Positions 6,394 to 13,364 are shown, counted from the first letter of the stretch. The stretch is DNA of 23,843 nt from an uncultured Collinsella sp. (GCA_902496845.1 CABVCJ010000030.1:1-23843); one strand, 5' to 3'. Translations and numbers: made by a program. Notes: generated from the letters alone by a model not told the origin.

Positions 6394-7473
6394 ATGGCAA
6401 ACAAGCTCTCTGTCGCATTTATCGGCACCGGAATCATGGGTGCCCCCATCGCCGGCCACATTCTGGACGCTGGCTATCCCGTCACGGTCAACAACCGCAC
6501 CAAGTCCAAGGCTACAGCGCTCGTTGAGCGCGGCGCCGTCTGGGCCGATACGCCGGCAGATGCCGCGGCGAACGCCGACGTCGTCTTTACCATGGTGGGT
6601 TATCCCTCCGAGGTCGAGGAGCTCTACCTGGCGGGTGACGGTCTGCTCGCGTGCACTAAGCCCGGCGCGGTCCTGATCGACCTCACCACGAGCTCGCCCG
6701 AGCTGGCGCGCGACATTGCCGAGGCCGCCCAGGTCTCCGGCCGCATGGCGTTTGACTGCCCCGTCACCGGCGGCGAGTCGGGAGCTATCGCCGGCACGCT
6801 TACGGCTATCGTGGGCGCCACCGAGAACGACATCGCGCCGGTCCGCGACATCCTTTCCACCTTTGCGGCAACCATCTGCTGCTTCGACGGCGCCGGCAAG
6901 GGCCAGGCTGCCAAGCTCGCCAACCAGGTGTCGTTGGGTGCTTGCATGGTCGGCATGGCAGACGCCATGGCATTTGCCGAGCTGAGCGGCCTCGATCTGG
7001 AAAAGACCCGTCAGATGATCCTGGGCGGCACCGGCAAGTCCGGCGCTATGGAGAGCCTGGCGCCCAAGGCGCTCGACGGCGATTACAAGCCCGGCTTTAT
7101 GGTCGAGCACTTCATCAAGGACCTGCGCTTGGCGCTCGCCTATGCCGACGACCGCGAGCTTGCGCTGCCCGGTGCCGACGTGGCCTTTACGCTCTACGAC
7201 ATGCTTGATGCCATCGGTGGTGCCAAGCTGGGTACTCAGGCCGTCACGGTCCTCTATAAGGAGGAGGCCGATGCCATCGCCGCCGGTCTGGACTGGTCGC
7301 AGTATCGTCCCGAGGAGCACGGTGCTCACGAGGAAGGCTGCGGTTGCGGCGAGCGTGGCGACGACCACGAGTGCGGTTGTGGACACCACCATGGCGAGGA
7401 CCACGAGTGCTGCGGCGGTCACGGTCATGACGACGGCCACGAGTGCTGCTGCGGCCACCATCACGGGGAGTAG
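6394..7473 (+). CDS. Beta-hydroxyacid dehydrogenase (3-hydroxyisobutyrate/tartronate semialdehyde type) with His/Cys-rich tail
   Basis: A 359-residue protein. Residues 1-290 are a standard NAD(P)-dependent beta-hydroxyacid dehydrogenase: Rossmann motif FIGTGIMGAPIAGHIL at 9-24, substrate-binding DCPVTGGESGA at 121-131, and catalytic Lys174 in GKGQAAKLANQ. Family enzymes oxidise 3-hydroxyisobutyrate or reduce tartronate semialdehyde, or use related short hydroxyacids; the substrate cannot be chosen here. Residues 309-359 are an extra tail with 13 His and 9 Cys arranged in three 12-residue repeats ending GHHHGE or similar, strongly suggesting metal binding. ATG 6394 follows AAAGGAAAGG. The downstream membrane-protein gene takes its ribosome binding site from the end of this gene, so the two are likely coupled. 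Confidence 0.93.
   Translation: MANKLSVAFIGTGIMGAPIAGHILDAGYPVTVNNRTKSKATALVERGAVWADTPADAAANADVVFTMVGYPSEVEELYLAGDGLLACTKPGAVLIDLTTSSPELARDIAEAAQVSGRMAFDCPVTGGESGAIAGTLTAIVGATENDIAPVRDILSTFAATICCFDGAGKGQAAKLANQVSLGACMVGMADAMAFAELSGLDLEKTRQMILGGTGKSGAMESLAPKALDGDYKPGFMVEHFIKDLRLALAYADDRELALPGADVAFTLYDMLDAIGGAKLGTQAVTVLYKEEADAIAAGLDWSQYRPEEHGAHEEGCGCGERGDDHECGCGHHHGEDHECCGGHGHDDGHECCCGHHHGE
7363..7470 (+). repeat. Three tandem 36-bp repeats encoding a His/Cys metal-binding tail
   Basis: Residues 324-335 (DHECGCGHHHGE), 336-347 (DHECCGGHGHDD) and 348-359 (GHECCCGHHHGE) line up as three 12-residue units. The DNA shows the same 36-bp period with conserved CACGAGTGC starts. This points to growth by tandem duplication. 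Confidence 0.8.
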
Positions 7474-7478
7474 CGCCT

Positions 7479-7907
7479 ATGAGCTTGACGTTCGTGGTGC
7501 TTGCGCTGGTGCTCTTTCTCTTTGCGATCTACATCGGCTTTTTGTGCGGCCAGTGGGCGTGCGAAAAGCGCGTCATCACCAAGCGCGACTACTGGATTGC
7601 CAACTTTGCGGGAGCTGCGGCAGTCGTCCTGCTGACCTGGGTGTTCTCGCTGTTCCCGCTGGTGCAGTTTGCGCCGATCGGCTGGCTCGGCGGCTTTATC
7701 GCCGGCCTTAAGATGAGCTTTGGCGAGTCCGTCGGTCCGTGGCGCAAGCACGACGAGGTCTTTAACGTCAACAAGGCTCACCGCGCCGCCGCCGACGCGG
7801 GCGATGCCGAGGAGCGCCGCCGTGCGCGTCGCAATGGCGCGGCCGACCGACAGCTCATCTCGGTCACCGATGACAGCAAGGGTGCTGACAAGCACGCTAA
7901 GAAATAG
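7479..7907 (+). CDS. Small membrane protein of unknown function
   Basis: A 142-residue protein. It begins MSLTFVVLALVLFLFAIYIGFLCGQW, an N-terminal membrane segment, followed by a short basic loop (CEKRVITKRDYW), a second membrane segment at about 40-60 and a third hydrophobic stretch (FAPIGWLGGFIAGLKM) to about residue 80. The remaining 60 residues are charged and probably cytoplasmic, with RRRARRNG and a Lys-rich end. I do not recognise a named family. ATG 7479 has GGGGAG at 7465-7470, inside the last codons of the dehydrogenase gene; the start is six bases after that gene's stop. Tight spacing to the flanking genes suggests a four-gene operon ending at isocitrate dehydrogenase. Confidence 0.85.
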   Translation: MSLTFVVLALVLFLFAIYIGFLCGQWACEKRVITKRDYWIANFAGAAAVVLLTWVFSLFPLVQFAPIGWLGGFIAGLKMSFGESVGPWRKHDEVFNVNKAHRAAADAGDAEERRRARRNGAADRQLISVTDDSKGADKHAKK

Positions 7908-7922
7908 TAAAAAGAGGTAACT

Positions 7923-8621
7923 ATGGCAGAAAACAAAGACGAACAGCTCACCGACGAGGAGCTGGCACAGCTCCAGCTGGCAGAGGAGAACGAGAACGCC
8001 GTCGACCGCCTGGTCCAGGAGCTCGGCTGCCCCACGCGCCGCATCCGTCAGTTTGCCGCCCGCGTGCTGCACCTGCTTGCCGAGCGCGATCCGCAGCGCG
8101 TCGTGCCCTGCGTGCCCGCGCTGATCGAGGCGCTCGACCGCCCCGAGGCTCAGACCCGCTGGGAGGCTCTCGATGCCCTGGCGGCGCTCGCCACCACCTG
8201 CCCCGAGCAGCTGGGCGATGCCTTTGAGGGCGCCGAGACCGCGCTGTTCGATGAGATTTCGTCCACGCTGCGCTATGCCGCCTTCCGCCTGCTGTGCGTG
8301 TGGGGCGCCACGAGCGTCGAGCGTTCGCGCGAGGCTTGGCCCATCCTGGACGAGGCCATCCAGTGCTACCACGGCGACCTCGAGTATCGCGACATGCTCG
8401 GTTGCCTGTACGAGTTTGGCCGGGGCGAGATTGACGCCGAGGTCGCCGAGAAGCTCGCGCTGCGCCTTAAGTTCGATGCCGAGAACGGCAAGGGTAGCTA
8501 TCTCAAGGCCCGTTCGAGCGAGATTTGCGAAATGCTTGTTAAACGTTTTGGCCTGGATCTCTCCAAAAAGAAGAAGCGTGCTAGCGTAAAAAAATCTGAC
8601 GACGCCGAAGACGAGGAGTAA
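7923..8621 (+). CDS. HEAT-repeat-like protein
   Basis: A 232-residue cytoplasmic protein. After an acidic N-terminus (MAENKDEQLTDEELAQLQ), residues 30-140 contain helical pairs with the alternating hydrophobic pattern of HEAT/ARM repeats (TRRIRQFAARVLHLLAERDP, VPALIEALDRPEAQTRWEAL, SSTLRYAAFRLLCVWG). A middle segment looks tetratricopeptide-like or further helical. The C-terminus is Lys-rich and then acidic. HEAT repeats are protein-binding scaffolds and no enzymatic motif is visible. The ATG at 7923 has GAGG a few bases upstream; the stop is only six bases before the isocitrate dehydrogenase start, implying co-transcription. Confidence 0.85.
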   Translation: MAENKDEQLTDEELAQLQLAEENENAVDRLVQELGCPTRRIRQFAARVLHLLAERDPQRVVPCVPALIEALDRPEAQTRWEALDALAALATTCPEQLGDAFEGAETALFDEISSTLRYAAFRLLCVWGATSVERSREAWPILDEAIQCYHGDLEYRDMLGCLYEFGRGEIDAEVAEKLALRLKFDAENGKGSYLKARSSEICEMLVKRFGLDLSKKKKRASVKKSDDAEDEE

Positions 8622-8627
8622 CAGATT

Positions 8628-9713
8628 ATGGCGCACGATGTAGTCCTGATTCCTGGTGACGGTATCGGTCCCGAGATTACGCAGGCTATGCGCCGCGTGG
8701 TCGAGGCCACTGGTGTCCAGATCAACTGGAACGTCCAGGAGGCCGGTGCCGGCGTCATGGACGAGTTTGGCACGCCGCTGCCCCAACATGTGCTCGATGC
8801 GGTCGCCGAGACCAAGGTTGCTATCAAGGGCCCCATCACCACGCCGGTCGGCACGGGTTTCCGCAGCGTTAACGTCGCCCTGCGCAAGCATTTTGACCTG
8901 TACGCCTGCGTGCGCCCCTGCCTGTCGCAGCCGGGCGACGGCTCGCGCTTCCGCGACGTCGACCTGGTTATCGTGCGCGAGAACACCGAGGACCTCTATG
9001 CCGGCATCGAGTTCGATGAGGGCGCTGCCGAGGTCGAGGAGCTCTCGCAGCTCGTCGAGCGCTCGGGCCAGAAGACCTTCGCCGCGGATTCCGCCATCTC
9101 AATCAAGCCGATTTCCATCGCCAAGAGCCGCCGCATTGTGGAGTACGCTTTTGAGTACGCCCGCCGCTGCGGCCGCAAAAAGGTGACGGCCGTGCATAAG
9201 GCCAACATCATGAAGGCGACCGATGGCCTGTTCCTGCGCGTTGCGCGCGAGGTGGCCGCCAACTATCCCGATATCGAGTTCAACGACAAGATTGTCGACG
9301 CCACCTGCATGGGCCTGGTCCAGAACCCCAACGACTTCGATGTCCTGGTGCTGCCCAACCTGTACGGTGACATTGTGAGCGACCTGTGCGCCGGTCTGGT
9401 AGGTGGACTGGGTATGGCTCCGGGTTCCAACATCGGTGCCGACTGCGCCATCTTCGAGGCGACGCACGGCTCCGCGCCCGATATCGCTGGCCAGGATATC
9501 GCTAACCCCACGGCCGAGATTCTGTCCGCGGCTATGATGCTCGATCACCTGGGCGAGAACGACGCGGCCAATCGCATTCGCGCCGCCGTTTCTGCCACGC
9601 TCGACGAGGGTGAGCAGGTTACCGGCGACGTTCGTCGTGCCCAGACCGGCTCCGTTGAGGGCGCTGTGGGCACGCAGGCCTTTGCCGATGCCGTTATCGC
9701 GCACCTGGCCTAA
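8628..9713 (+). CDS. Isocitrate dehydrogenase, NAD-dependent type
   Basis: A 361-residue member of the isocitrate/isopropylmalate dehydrogenase family. It starts VVLIPGDGIGPEIT. Substrate residues are in GTGFRSVNVALRKHFDLYACVRP (about 75-97), followed by RENTEDLYAGIEF (117-129), the active-site HKANIMKATDG segment, the metal-binding aspartates in LPNLYGDIVSDLCAGLVGG, and HGSAPDIAGQDIANPTAEI. The RSxNVxLR segment and RENTEDLYAGIE favour isocitrate over isopropylmalate, and HGSAPDIAG is the form seen in NAD-dependent enzymes. The likely reaction is isocitrate to 2-oxoglutarate plus CO2. A homoisocitrate dehydrogenase cannot be fully excluded. It ends the operon before a terminator. Confidence 0.9.
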   Translation: MAHDVVLIPGDGIGPEITQAMRRVVEATGVQINWNVQEAGAGVMDEFGTPLPQHVLDAVAETKVAIKGPITTPVGTGFRSVNVALRKHFDLYACVRPCLSQPGDGSRFRDVDLVIVRENTEDLYAGIEFDEGAAEVEELSQLVERSGQKTFAADSAISIKPISIAKSRRIVEYAFEYARRCGRKKVTAVHKANIMKATDGLFLRVAREVAANYPDIEFNDKIVDATCMGLVQNPNDFDVLVLPNLYGDIVSDLCAGLVGGLGMAPGSNIGADCAIFEATHGSAPDIAGQDIANPTAEILSAAMMLDHLGENDAANRIRAAVSATLDEGEQVTGDVRRAQTGSVEGAVGTQAFADAVIAHLA

Positions 9714-9772
9714 GGCATGCAGACTGCAAACGCCTAAATAGTACTTAAGTGTTTGCGTATAACCTGAGAATC

Positions 9773-9806
9773 AATACGCCCGGCGCTTTGTCGGGCGTAT
9801 TCTATT
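9773..9806 (+). terminator. Intrinsic terminator after isocitrate dehydrogenase
   Basis: A 10-bp perfect stem AATACGCCCG/CGGGCGTATT (9773-9782/9792-9801) is followed by a weak T-rich stretch. A looser stem (GCAAAC 9726-9731 / GTTTGC 9751-9756) lies just upstream. Confidence 0.7.
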
Positions 9807-9839
9807 GCGGACTATGTTTCCTAACAAGGAGTAACTGAT

Positions 9840-10934
9840 ATGGGTCTGATTCAAAAGAAGGACGAGAAGGACGAGATCGACGGCATCCAGATCATCGAGC
9901 GCGGCGAAGGCCCCGATGGTGATGAGGAGGAGAAGATCGATCTGGTCGCCGGTACGTCTGCCGAACATATTGCCGCCGGTACGACGGCCGAGGAGGAGGA
10001 CGCTCGCCTGGAGGCAAAGATCGCCGCGGACGCCGCCGACGAGAACCTCATGCCCGAGGAGCAGGACGAGGACGACGATATCCTGGGTTCCGACGAAGAC
10101 GACCGCGCATCCAAGCACAAGAAGACGATGATTGCCGCCTTCGTGGTTGCAGTCGTGATCGCTGCTGTGGTCGGCTTCTTTATCGGCAACGGTGGTTTTG
10201 GCGGCAAGGGCGTCGGCTCGGCGACCCTCACCGAGGACCAGCTCGATTCGACCGTGGCAAGCTACAGCTACAACGGCAAGAAGAGCGACATCACCGCGCG
10301 CGAGGCCATTGAGAGCCAGTACAGCCTCGACACCGTCAAGGATGGCGATGGCAACTACACCGCTCCCTCTGCCGACGTCATCCTGTCCTACGTGCGGAAC
10401 AAGATCCTGCTCGACGCTGCCGAGGACGAGGGCATCACCGTCTCTTCTAAGGAGATGAAGAAGTACGCCGAGGATTCCATCGGCACTTCGGACTACAAGA
10501 CCATGGCCACGCAGTATGGCGTGTCCAAGGACCAGGCCAAGCAGATCGTCCGTCAGTCCGCGACGCTGCAGAAGCTCTACAAGAAGAAGGTGGGCGATAG
10601 CTCCGCAAGCATGCCGACCGCCCCGACCGAGCCTGCTGACGGCAACGAGGAGACCGCGAGCAAGGACTACGCCGATTACATCATCAAACTTGCCGGCGAC
10701 GAGTGGGATAGCTCGAAGGGTACCTGGAAGGACGAGAACGGCACCTACGCTAAGGCCTTTGCCGACGATGCCTTTACGGCCGATAGCGCCACCTATAAGC
10801 AGGCCATGACCGCCTACTACACTGCTTACCAGCAGTACTCTTCGCAGGCTTCGAGCGCCAGCTCCAAGTGGACCGAGTATGCTAACGGCCTCTACGCCAA
10901 GGCCAACATCAGCATCTACGGCCTGTTTGCGTAA
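9840..10934 (+). CDS. Membrane-anchored SurA_N-like protein, unknown function
   Basis: A 364-residue bitopic protein. Residues 1-92 are very acidic and probably disordered. KHKK precedes a single membrane segment at about 96-116, and the rest lies outside. The external part (about 150-260) is helical, with an N-terminal SurA/PrsA chaperone look: ILSYVRNKILLDAAEDEGITVSSKEMKKYAEDSIG, then YGVSKDQAKQIVRQSATLQKLYKKKVG. No parvulin (PpiC) domain follows, so catalytic isomerase activity is unlikely. The C-terminus is Ser/Tyr/Gln-rich. It may be an extracytoplasmic folding or trigger-like factor, but this is inference. ATG 9840 follows AAGGAG. It is a single-gene unit bounded by terminators. Confidence 0.85.
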   Translation: MGLIQKKDEKDEIDGIQIIERGEGPDGDEEEKIDLVAGTSAEHIAAGTTAEEEDARLEAKIAADAADENLMPEEQDEDDDILGSDEDDRASKHKKTMIAAFVVAVVIAAVVGFFIGNGGFGGKGVGSATLTEDQLDSTVASYSYNGKKSDITAREAIESQYSLDTVKDGDGNYTAPSADVILSYVRNKILLDAAEDEGITVSSKEMKKYAEDSIGTSDYKTMATQYGVSKDQAKQIVRQSATLQKLYKKKVGDSSASMPTAPTEPADGNEETASKDYADYIIKLAGDEWDSSKGTWKDENGTYAKAFADDAFTADSATYKQAMTAYYTAYQQYSSQASSASSKWTEYANGLYAKANISIYGLFA

Positions 10935-10977
10935 AGAGTCGCACGGCTCATCGAGCATCTAGCCGATAGACAGCAGA

Positions 10978-11015
10978 AAGTCCGCCAGTACGGAAGTCGT
11001 TCTGGCGGACTTTTT
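10978..11015 (+). terminator. Intrinsic terminator after the SurA_N-like gene
   Basis: The stem GTCCGCCAG/CTGGCGGAC (10980-10988/11002-11010), extended by AA/TT, is followed by TTTTT. Confidence 0.92.
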
Positions 11016-11048
11016 GCGTTGAGGGCGTGATTGGCGGCTTAATTATGG

Positions 11049-11288
11049 CTATTCATCTTTAAGTCCAAAAAGGTTATCGGCTTCATCGTCAGGCATATAT
11101 TCCAGTACATCGCCCGGTTGGCAGTCGAGTGCCCGGCATATCGCGTCAAGAGTTGAAAAACGTATGGCAGAAACCTTGCCCGTCTTAATGCGTGACATAT
11201 TGACCTGGGAGATGCCCACGCGTCCCGCAAGCTCTTTGGATGAGATCTTGCGTTCGGCGAGCATGCGGTCAAGCCGCAGAATAATCAT
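11049..11288 (-). CDS. Xre/Cro-type transcriptional regulator (YozG-like)
   Basis: A 79-residue single-domain DNA-binding protein. The helix-turn-helix spans about 5-65: LDRMLAERKISSKELAGRVGISQVNMSRIKTGKVSAIRFSTL followed by DAICRALDCQPGDVLEY, a typical Cro/C1 layout in which QVNMSRIK is the recognition helix. Short Xre proteins of this type are commonly encoded beside DUF2975 membrane proteins, as here: the DUF2975 stop lies nine bases upstream and the ribosome binding site AGGGGGA lies between. It probably represses its own operon. The ATG at 11288 (minus strand) fits the domain start. Confidence 0.93.
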   Translation of the reverse strand: MIILRLDRMLAERKISSKELAGRVGISQVNMSRIKTGKVSAIRFSTLDAICRALDCQPGDVLEYMPDDEADNLFGLKDE

Positions 11289-11297
11289 GGATTCCCC

Positions 11298-11936
11298 CTA
11301 GAGCAACTCGTCATCTTGTTTTTGCAGGATATACCCGTAGCGGAAGATGCTGGCAATCAGGCAAATAATCAGGCCCGCAAAGAGCATGGAGGGCTCGAAT
11401 AACTGGCCGGCGAACGCATCCGTAAAGCTGCCGCCAAATCCTGAGAGTATCATTCCCGTGATTACGGCACCAAGAAGCCTCACGGCAACGCCGCCGATAA
11501 GGAATAAATGTCCTACTCGACGAAGTGTCTGGTTACATTCAAGGTCAAAGGGCCTGCCTTCCTTTTCAATGTTTAAGAAAAGCCTGCGCACGCTTAGCGC
11601 GATGGTAAGCGCGAGGCATGTCATCAAGAGGCTCCCTATGGCAGTGTGACCATCGTGTGCGACGAGCATAAGTGGGGTCTGCGCATCGGTACCGACGATA
11701 GCCAGGCACGGCCCTTCGCCGCCTTGAAGTTCTACGGATTGGAGACACGACCCTTGGGAGAGGCTAGGCAATACGAGTAGAAGGTCAATCGCAATGACTG
11801 CGAGAAGTCCCAGAGCGAGCGCCACGGTGGTGCAGATTGTGGCCCATTTGCAGATGCGAGTGAGCTTCCTCAGATCGGCTATTGCCTGTTCACGGTCGAT
11901 GGCTTCATTCGATTTGGATACGTTCCAGCGGATCAT
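11298..11936 (-). CDS. DUF2975 family membrane protein
   Basis: A 212-residue integral membrane protein. Four hydrophobic segments are visible: around 33-58 (WATICTTVALALGLLAVIAIDLLLV), 100-120 (IGSLLMTCLALTIAL), 145-167 (VGHLFLIGGVAVRLLGAVI) and 180-200 (FAGLIICLIASIFRYGYIL). The segment RRLFLNIEKEGRPFDLECNQTLRRVG between the second and third is the typical DUF2975 cytoplasmic loop (phi-x-x-I-x-x-G-x-P-F). The function is unknown. The ATG at 11936 was chosen because GGAGGAG sits just upstream on the minus strand; an earlier TTG in frame has no such site. It is first in a two-gene operon with the Xre regulator. Confidence 0.88.
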   Translation of the reverse strand: MIRWNVSKSNEAIDREQAIADLRKLTRICKWATICTTVALALGLLAVIAIDLLLVLPSLSQGSCLQSVELQGGEGPCLAIVGTDAQTPLMLVAHDGHTAIGSLLMTCLALTIALSVRRLFLNIEKEGRPFDLECNQTLRRVGHLFLIGGVAVRLLGAVITGMILSGFGGSFTDAFAGQLFEPSMLFAGLIICLIASIFRYGYILQKQDDELL

Positions 11937-11961
11937 AGCTCCTCCAACCAATGTCTTGGAT

Positions 11962-11973
11962 GATACTTGTATC
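11962..11973 (-). promoter_or_regulatory. Palindromic operator candidate upstream of the DUF2975-xre operon
   Basis: GATACTTGTATC is a perfect 12-bp palindrome lying about 25 bases before the DUF2975 start codon, in a strongly AT-rich stretch (11960-12015) with TATAAG-like -10 candidates on the minus strand. Its position suits autoregulation by the Xre protein. The regulator-site link is inference. Confidence 0.45.
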
Positions 11974-12161
11974 TTATATCATATTTAATGATAAACGATA
12001 AACAATTACAGATTAGAGTAAGTAATGTTTGTGAGACGAATAGCGAGAGCTATGGCTCATTTTGGGTGTCGGAGTTTGGCGCGCGGGGGATGAGGACAAA
12101 TGTCAAAACTTCCCTTGATCGCGCAAGCGCTCCATTGTGTTTCCCTAATTCATCTGGGAAA

Positions 12162-12181
12162 ACGACTGCAAACGATTGCAA
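12162..12181 (+). promoter_or_regulatory. LacI/CcpA-like operator candidate
   Basis: TGCAAACGATTGCA (12167-12180) is a palindrome with TGCAA/TTGCA arms and fits the general LacI-family cre pattern TGNAANCGNTNNCA. It is also built from two tandem near-identical decamers, ACGACTGCAA and ACGATTGCAA (12162-12181). It lies in the long regulatory region before the PTS operon and may serve catabolite control. Confidence 0.45.
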
Positions 12182-12184
12182 GTA

Positions 12185-12437
12185 ACCGGTGAACGGTCGA
12201 AAACTACCGTTCACCGATAATCTCAAAACTGGTTCTAACTGGTATTAAGTCAAAAAGACCAATTCACATATCTTCACAATGACCTGCAATTTTTCTACAC
12301 GCTATTTTTAGCCGCCCTGCGTTGTTTAGACACAGGAAAAGATCCGATCTTTTGCCAAAGCATTTCGGAACGGTTTCAAAACCGCAGGTAGAAGTGTTAA
12401 CGACCGGTAAACGGTCGATTTATCACCGTGAGCGGTG
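12185..12437 (+). repeat. Duplicated palindromic block upstream of the PTS operon
   Basis: ACCGGTGAACGGTCGA (12185-12200) recurs as ACCGGTAAACGGTCGA (12403-12418), 15 of 16 bases identical, 218 bp apart. Each copy starts an inverted repeat or palindrome cluster: 12187-12197/12206-12216 (11-bp arms), 12401-12406/12412-12417 and 12424-12428/12433-12437. Between them lie two further palindromes, AAAAGATC-C-GATCTTTT at 12337-12353 and CGGTTT-CA-AAACCG at 12371-12384. No gene lies in 11952-12639. The arrangement suggests paired operators able to loop DNA. The protein that binds is unknown. Confidence 0.55.
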
Positions 12438-12487
12438 CAAAAACGTTTTACCGTATGAATCAACGAAAGCGACCTCTTCTGGGGTGA

Positions 12488-12522
12488 TATAGTGACAACA
12501 ACACCTCACGTGGTTACTACCA
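12488..12522 (+). promoter_or_regulatory. PTS operon promoter region with GntR operator
   Basis: TGGTTACTACCA (12511-12522) is a TGGT-N4-ACCA palindrome, the form used by NagR/DasR-type GntR regulators. The 13-mer TGGTTACTACCAG also occurs before agaS. A -10-like TATAGT lies at 12488-12493 without a clear -35 box, and a degenerate copy (TGGTTCTAACTG) lies near 12229. The operator placed just downstream of the -10 fits repression by the GntR protein encoded at 16032. Confidence 0.6.
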
Positions 12523-12586
12523 GTTTAGAAACCACTGGTCTTCAAAGTACGCTTTCTAAGAAGCTTTAAGGGCGAGCGCCCGCTGG

Positions 12587-12631
12587 CTTCCGAAAATCAT
12601 CGGACTCAGATCGTACACACCTTCGGAAGGG
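12587..12631 (+). promoter_or_regulatory. Leader hairpin overlapping the PTS IIA ribosome binding site
   Basis: CTTCCGAA (12587-12594) is complementary to TTCGGAAG (12622-12629). The right arm overlaps the ribosome binding site GGAAGGG (12625-12631) for the ATG at 12640. The 27-nt loop makes the structure modest in strength. A GGGC/GCCC mini-hairpin precedes it at about 12570-12581. Confidence 0.4.
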
Positions 12632-12639
12632 AAATTTGA

Positions 12640-13083
12640 ATGGTTGGCTTTATTCTTACCGGTCATGGACAGTTCGCACCCGGCCTCGCAAGCGCTATCG
12701 CTATGGTTGCTGGCGACCAGCCCGCTTTTACCGTCGTTCCTTTTGAGGGCGACCAGGCTGCTTCCTACGGTGAGGATCTCCGCGCCGCTATTACCGCCAT
12801 GCGCGAGGAGTGCGATGGCGTGCTCGTCTTTACCGACCTGCTTGGTGGCACCCCGTTCAACCAGGCGATGATGATTGCCCAGGATGTCGACAACGTCGAG
12901 GTTCTGACCGGCACCAACCTTCCCATGGTTATTGAGCTTCTGTTCCTCCGCGGCAACGCCACGCTCGCCGAGCTTGGCGAGCAGGCCGTGACCGTTGGCC
13001 AGACGGGCATCACCGCCCAGACGGTCGCATCCGTTGCCGGCTCCGACGAAGAGGATATCTTCGGCGACGAGGACGGCATCTAA
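12640..13083 (+). CDS. PTS mannose-family IIA component
   Basis: A 147-residue cytoplasmic IIA of the mannose/fructose/sorbose (AgaF-like) family. It begins MVGFILTGHGQFAPGL, where His9 is the phosphate acceptor from HPr, and continues with the family segments VPFEGDQAASYGEDLRAAI and LVFTDLLGGTPFNQA. It passes phosphate to the IIB encoded two genes later. The last residues are an acidic tail. It is first in the operon; its stop codon overlaps the next start by one base (TAATG), implying translational coupling. Confidence 0.96.
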   Translation: MVGFILTGHGQFAPGLASAIAMVAGDQPAFTVVPFEGDQAASYGEDLRAAITAMREECDGVLVFTDLLGGTPFNQAMMIAQDVDNVEVLTGTNLPMVIELLFLRGNATLAELGEQAVTVGQTGITAQTVASVAGSDEEDIFGDEDGI

Positions 13084-13364
13084 TGGCCGATTTCGGAGCC
13101 AACGTCCTGAGCTCCTCGGTCGCCCTTTTAGGCCTGCTTGTCATCATGGGCTTGATTTACACCATCTGGTCGCAAATCAACATGAAGAAGAAGCAGAAGT
13201 ACTTCAAGGAGCTGCACACCGAGCTCAAGCCGGGTCAAGAGGTTCTTTTCGCCGGCGGTATCTACGGAACCGTCAAAGGCATCGAAGGCGAGAAGGTCCA
13301 GATCAAAGTCCGATCCGGAGCCGTCGTAGATGTTTCGCGTTACGCGATTCAGGAGATCAAGTAA
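13083..13364 (+). CDS. yajC: YajC-like protein in a PTS operon
   Basis: A 93-residue protein with one N-terminal membrane segment (VLSSSVALLGLLVIMGLIYTIW, about 8-30), a basic patch (NMKKKQKYFKELHTELKPGQEV) and the conserved YajC beta region (FAGGIYGTVKGIEGEKVQIKVRSGAVVDVSRYAIQEI). YajC normally associates with SecDF-YidC. Here it sits between IIA and IIB. YajC-like genes are also known next to amino-sugar PTS genes elsewhere, for example in the pneumococcal hyaluronate locus, so this may be a PTS-dedicated paralogue acting in membrane insertion or stability of IIC/IID. That role is inference. Confidence 0.92.
   Translation: MADFGANVLSSSVALLGLLVIMGLIYTIWSQINMKKKQKYFKELHTELKPGQEVLFAGGIYGTVKGIEGEKVQIKVRSGAVVDVSRYAIQEIK

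Noticed and set aside
12301..12360. Intrinsic terminator at AAAAGATC-C-GATCTTTT
   Set aside because: The stem is AT-rich with a one-base centre and no T run beyond the arm, and no gene ends here; a protein-binding palindrome is more likely.
12488..12640. Sigma-54 promoter for the mannose-family PTS operon, as in LevR systems
   Set aside because: No TGGC-N8-TTGC-type -24/-12 element is visible, no LevR-like gene is present, and a GntR regulator accounts for control.
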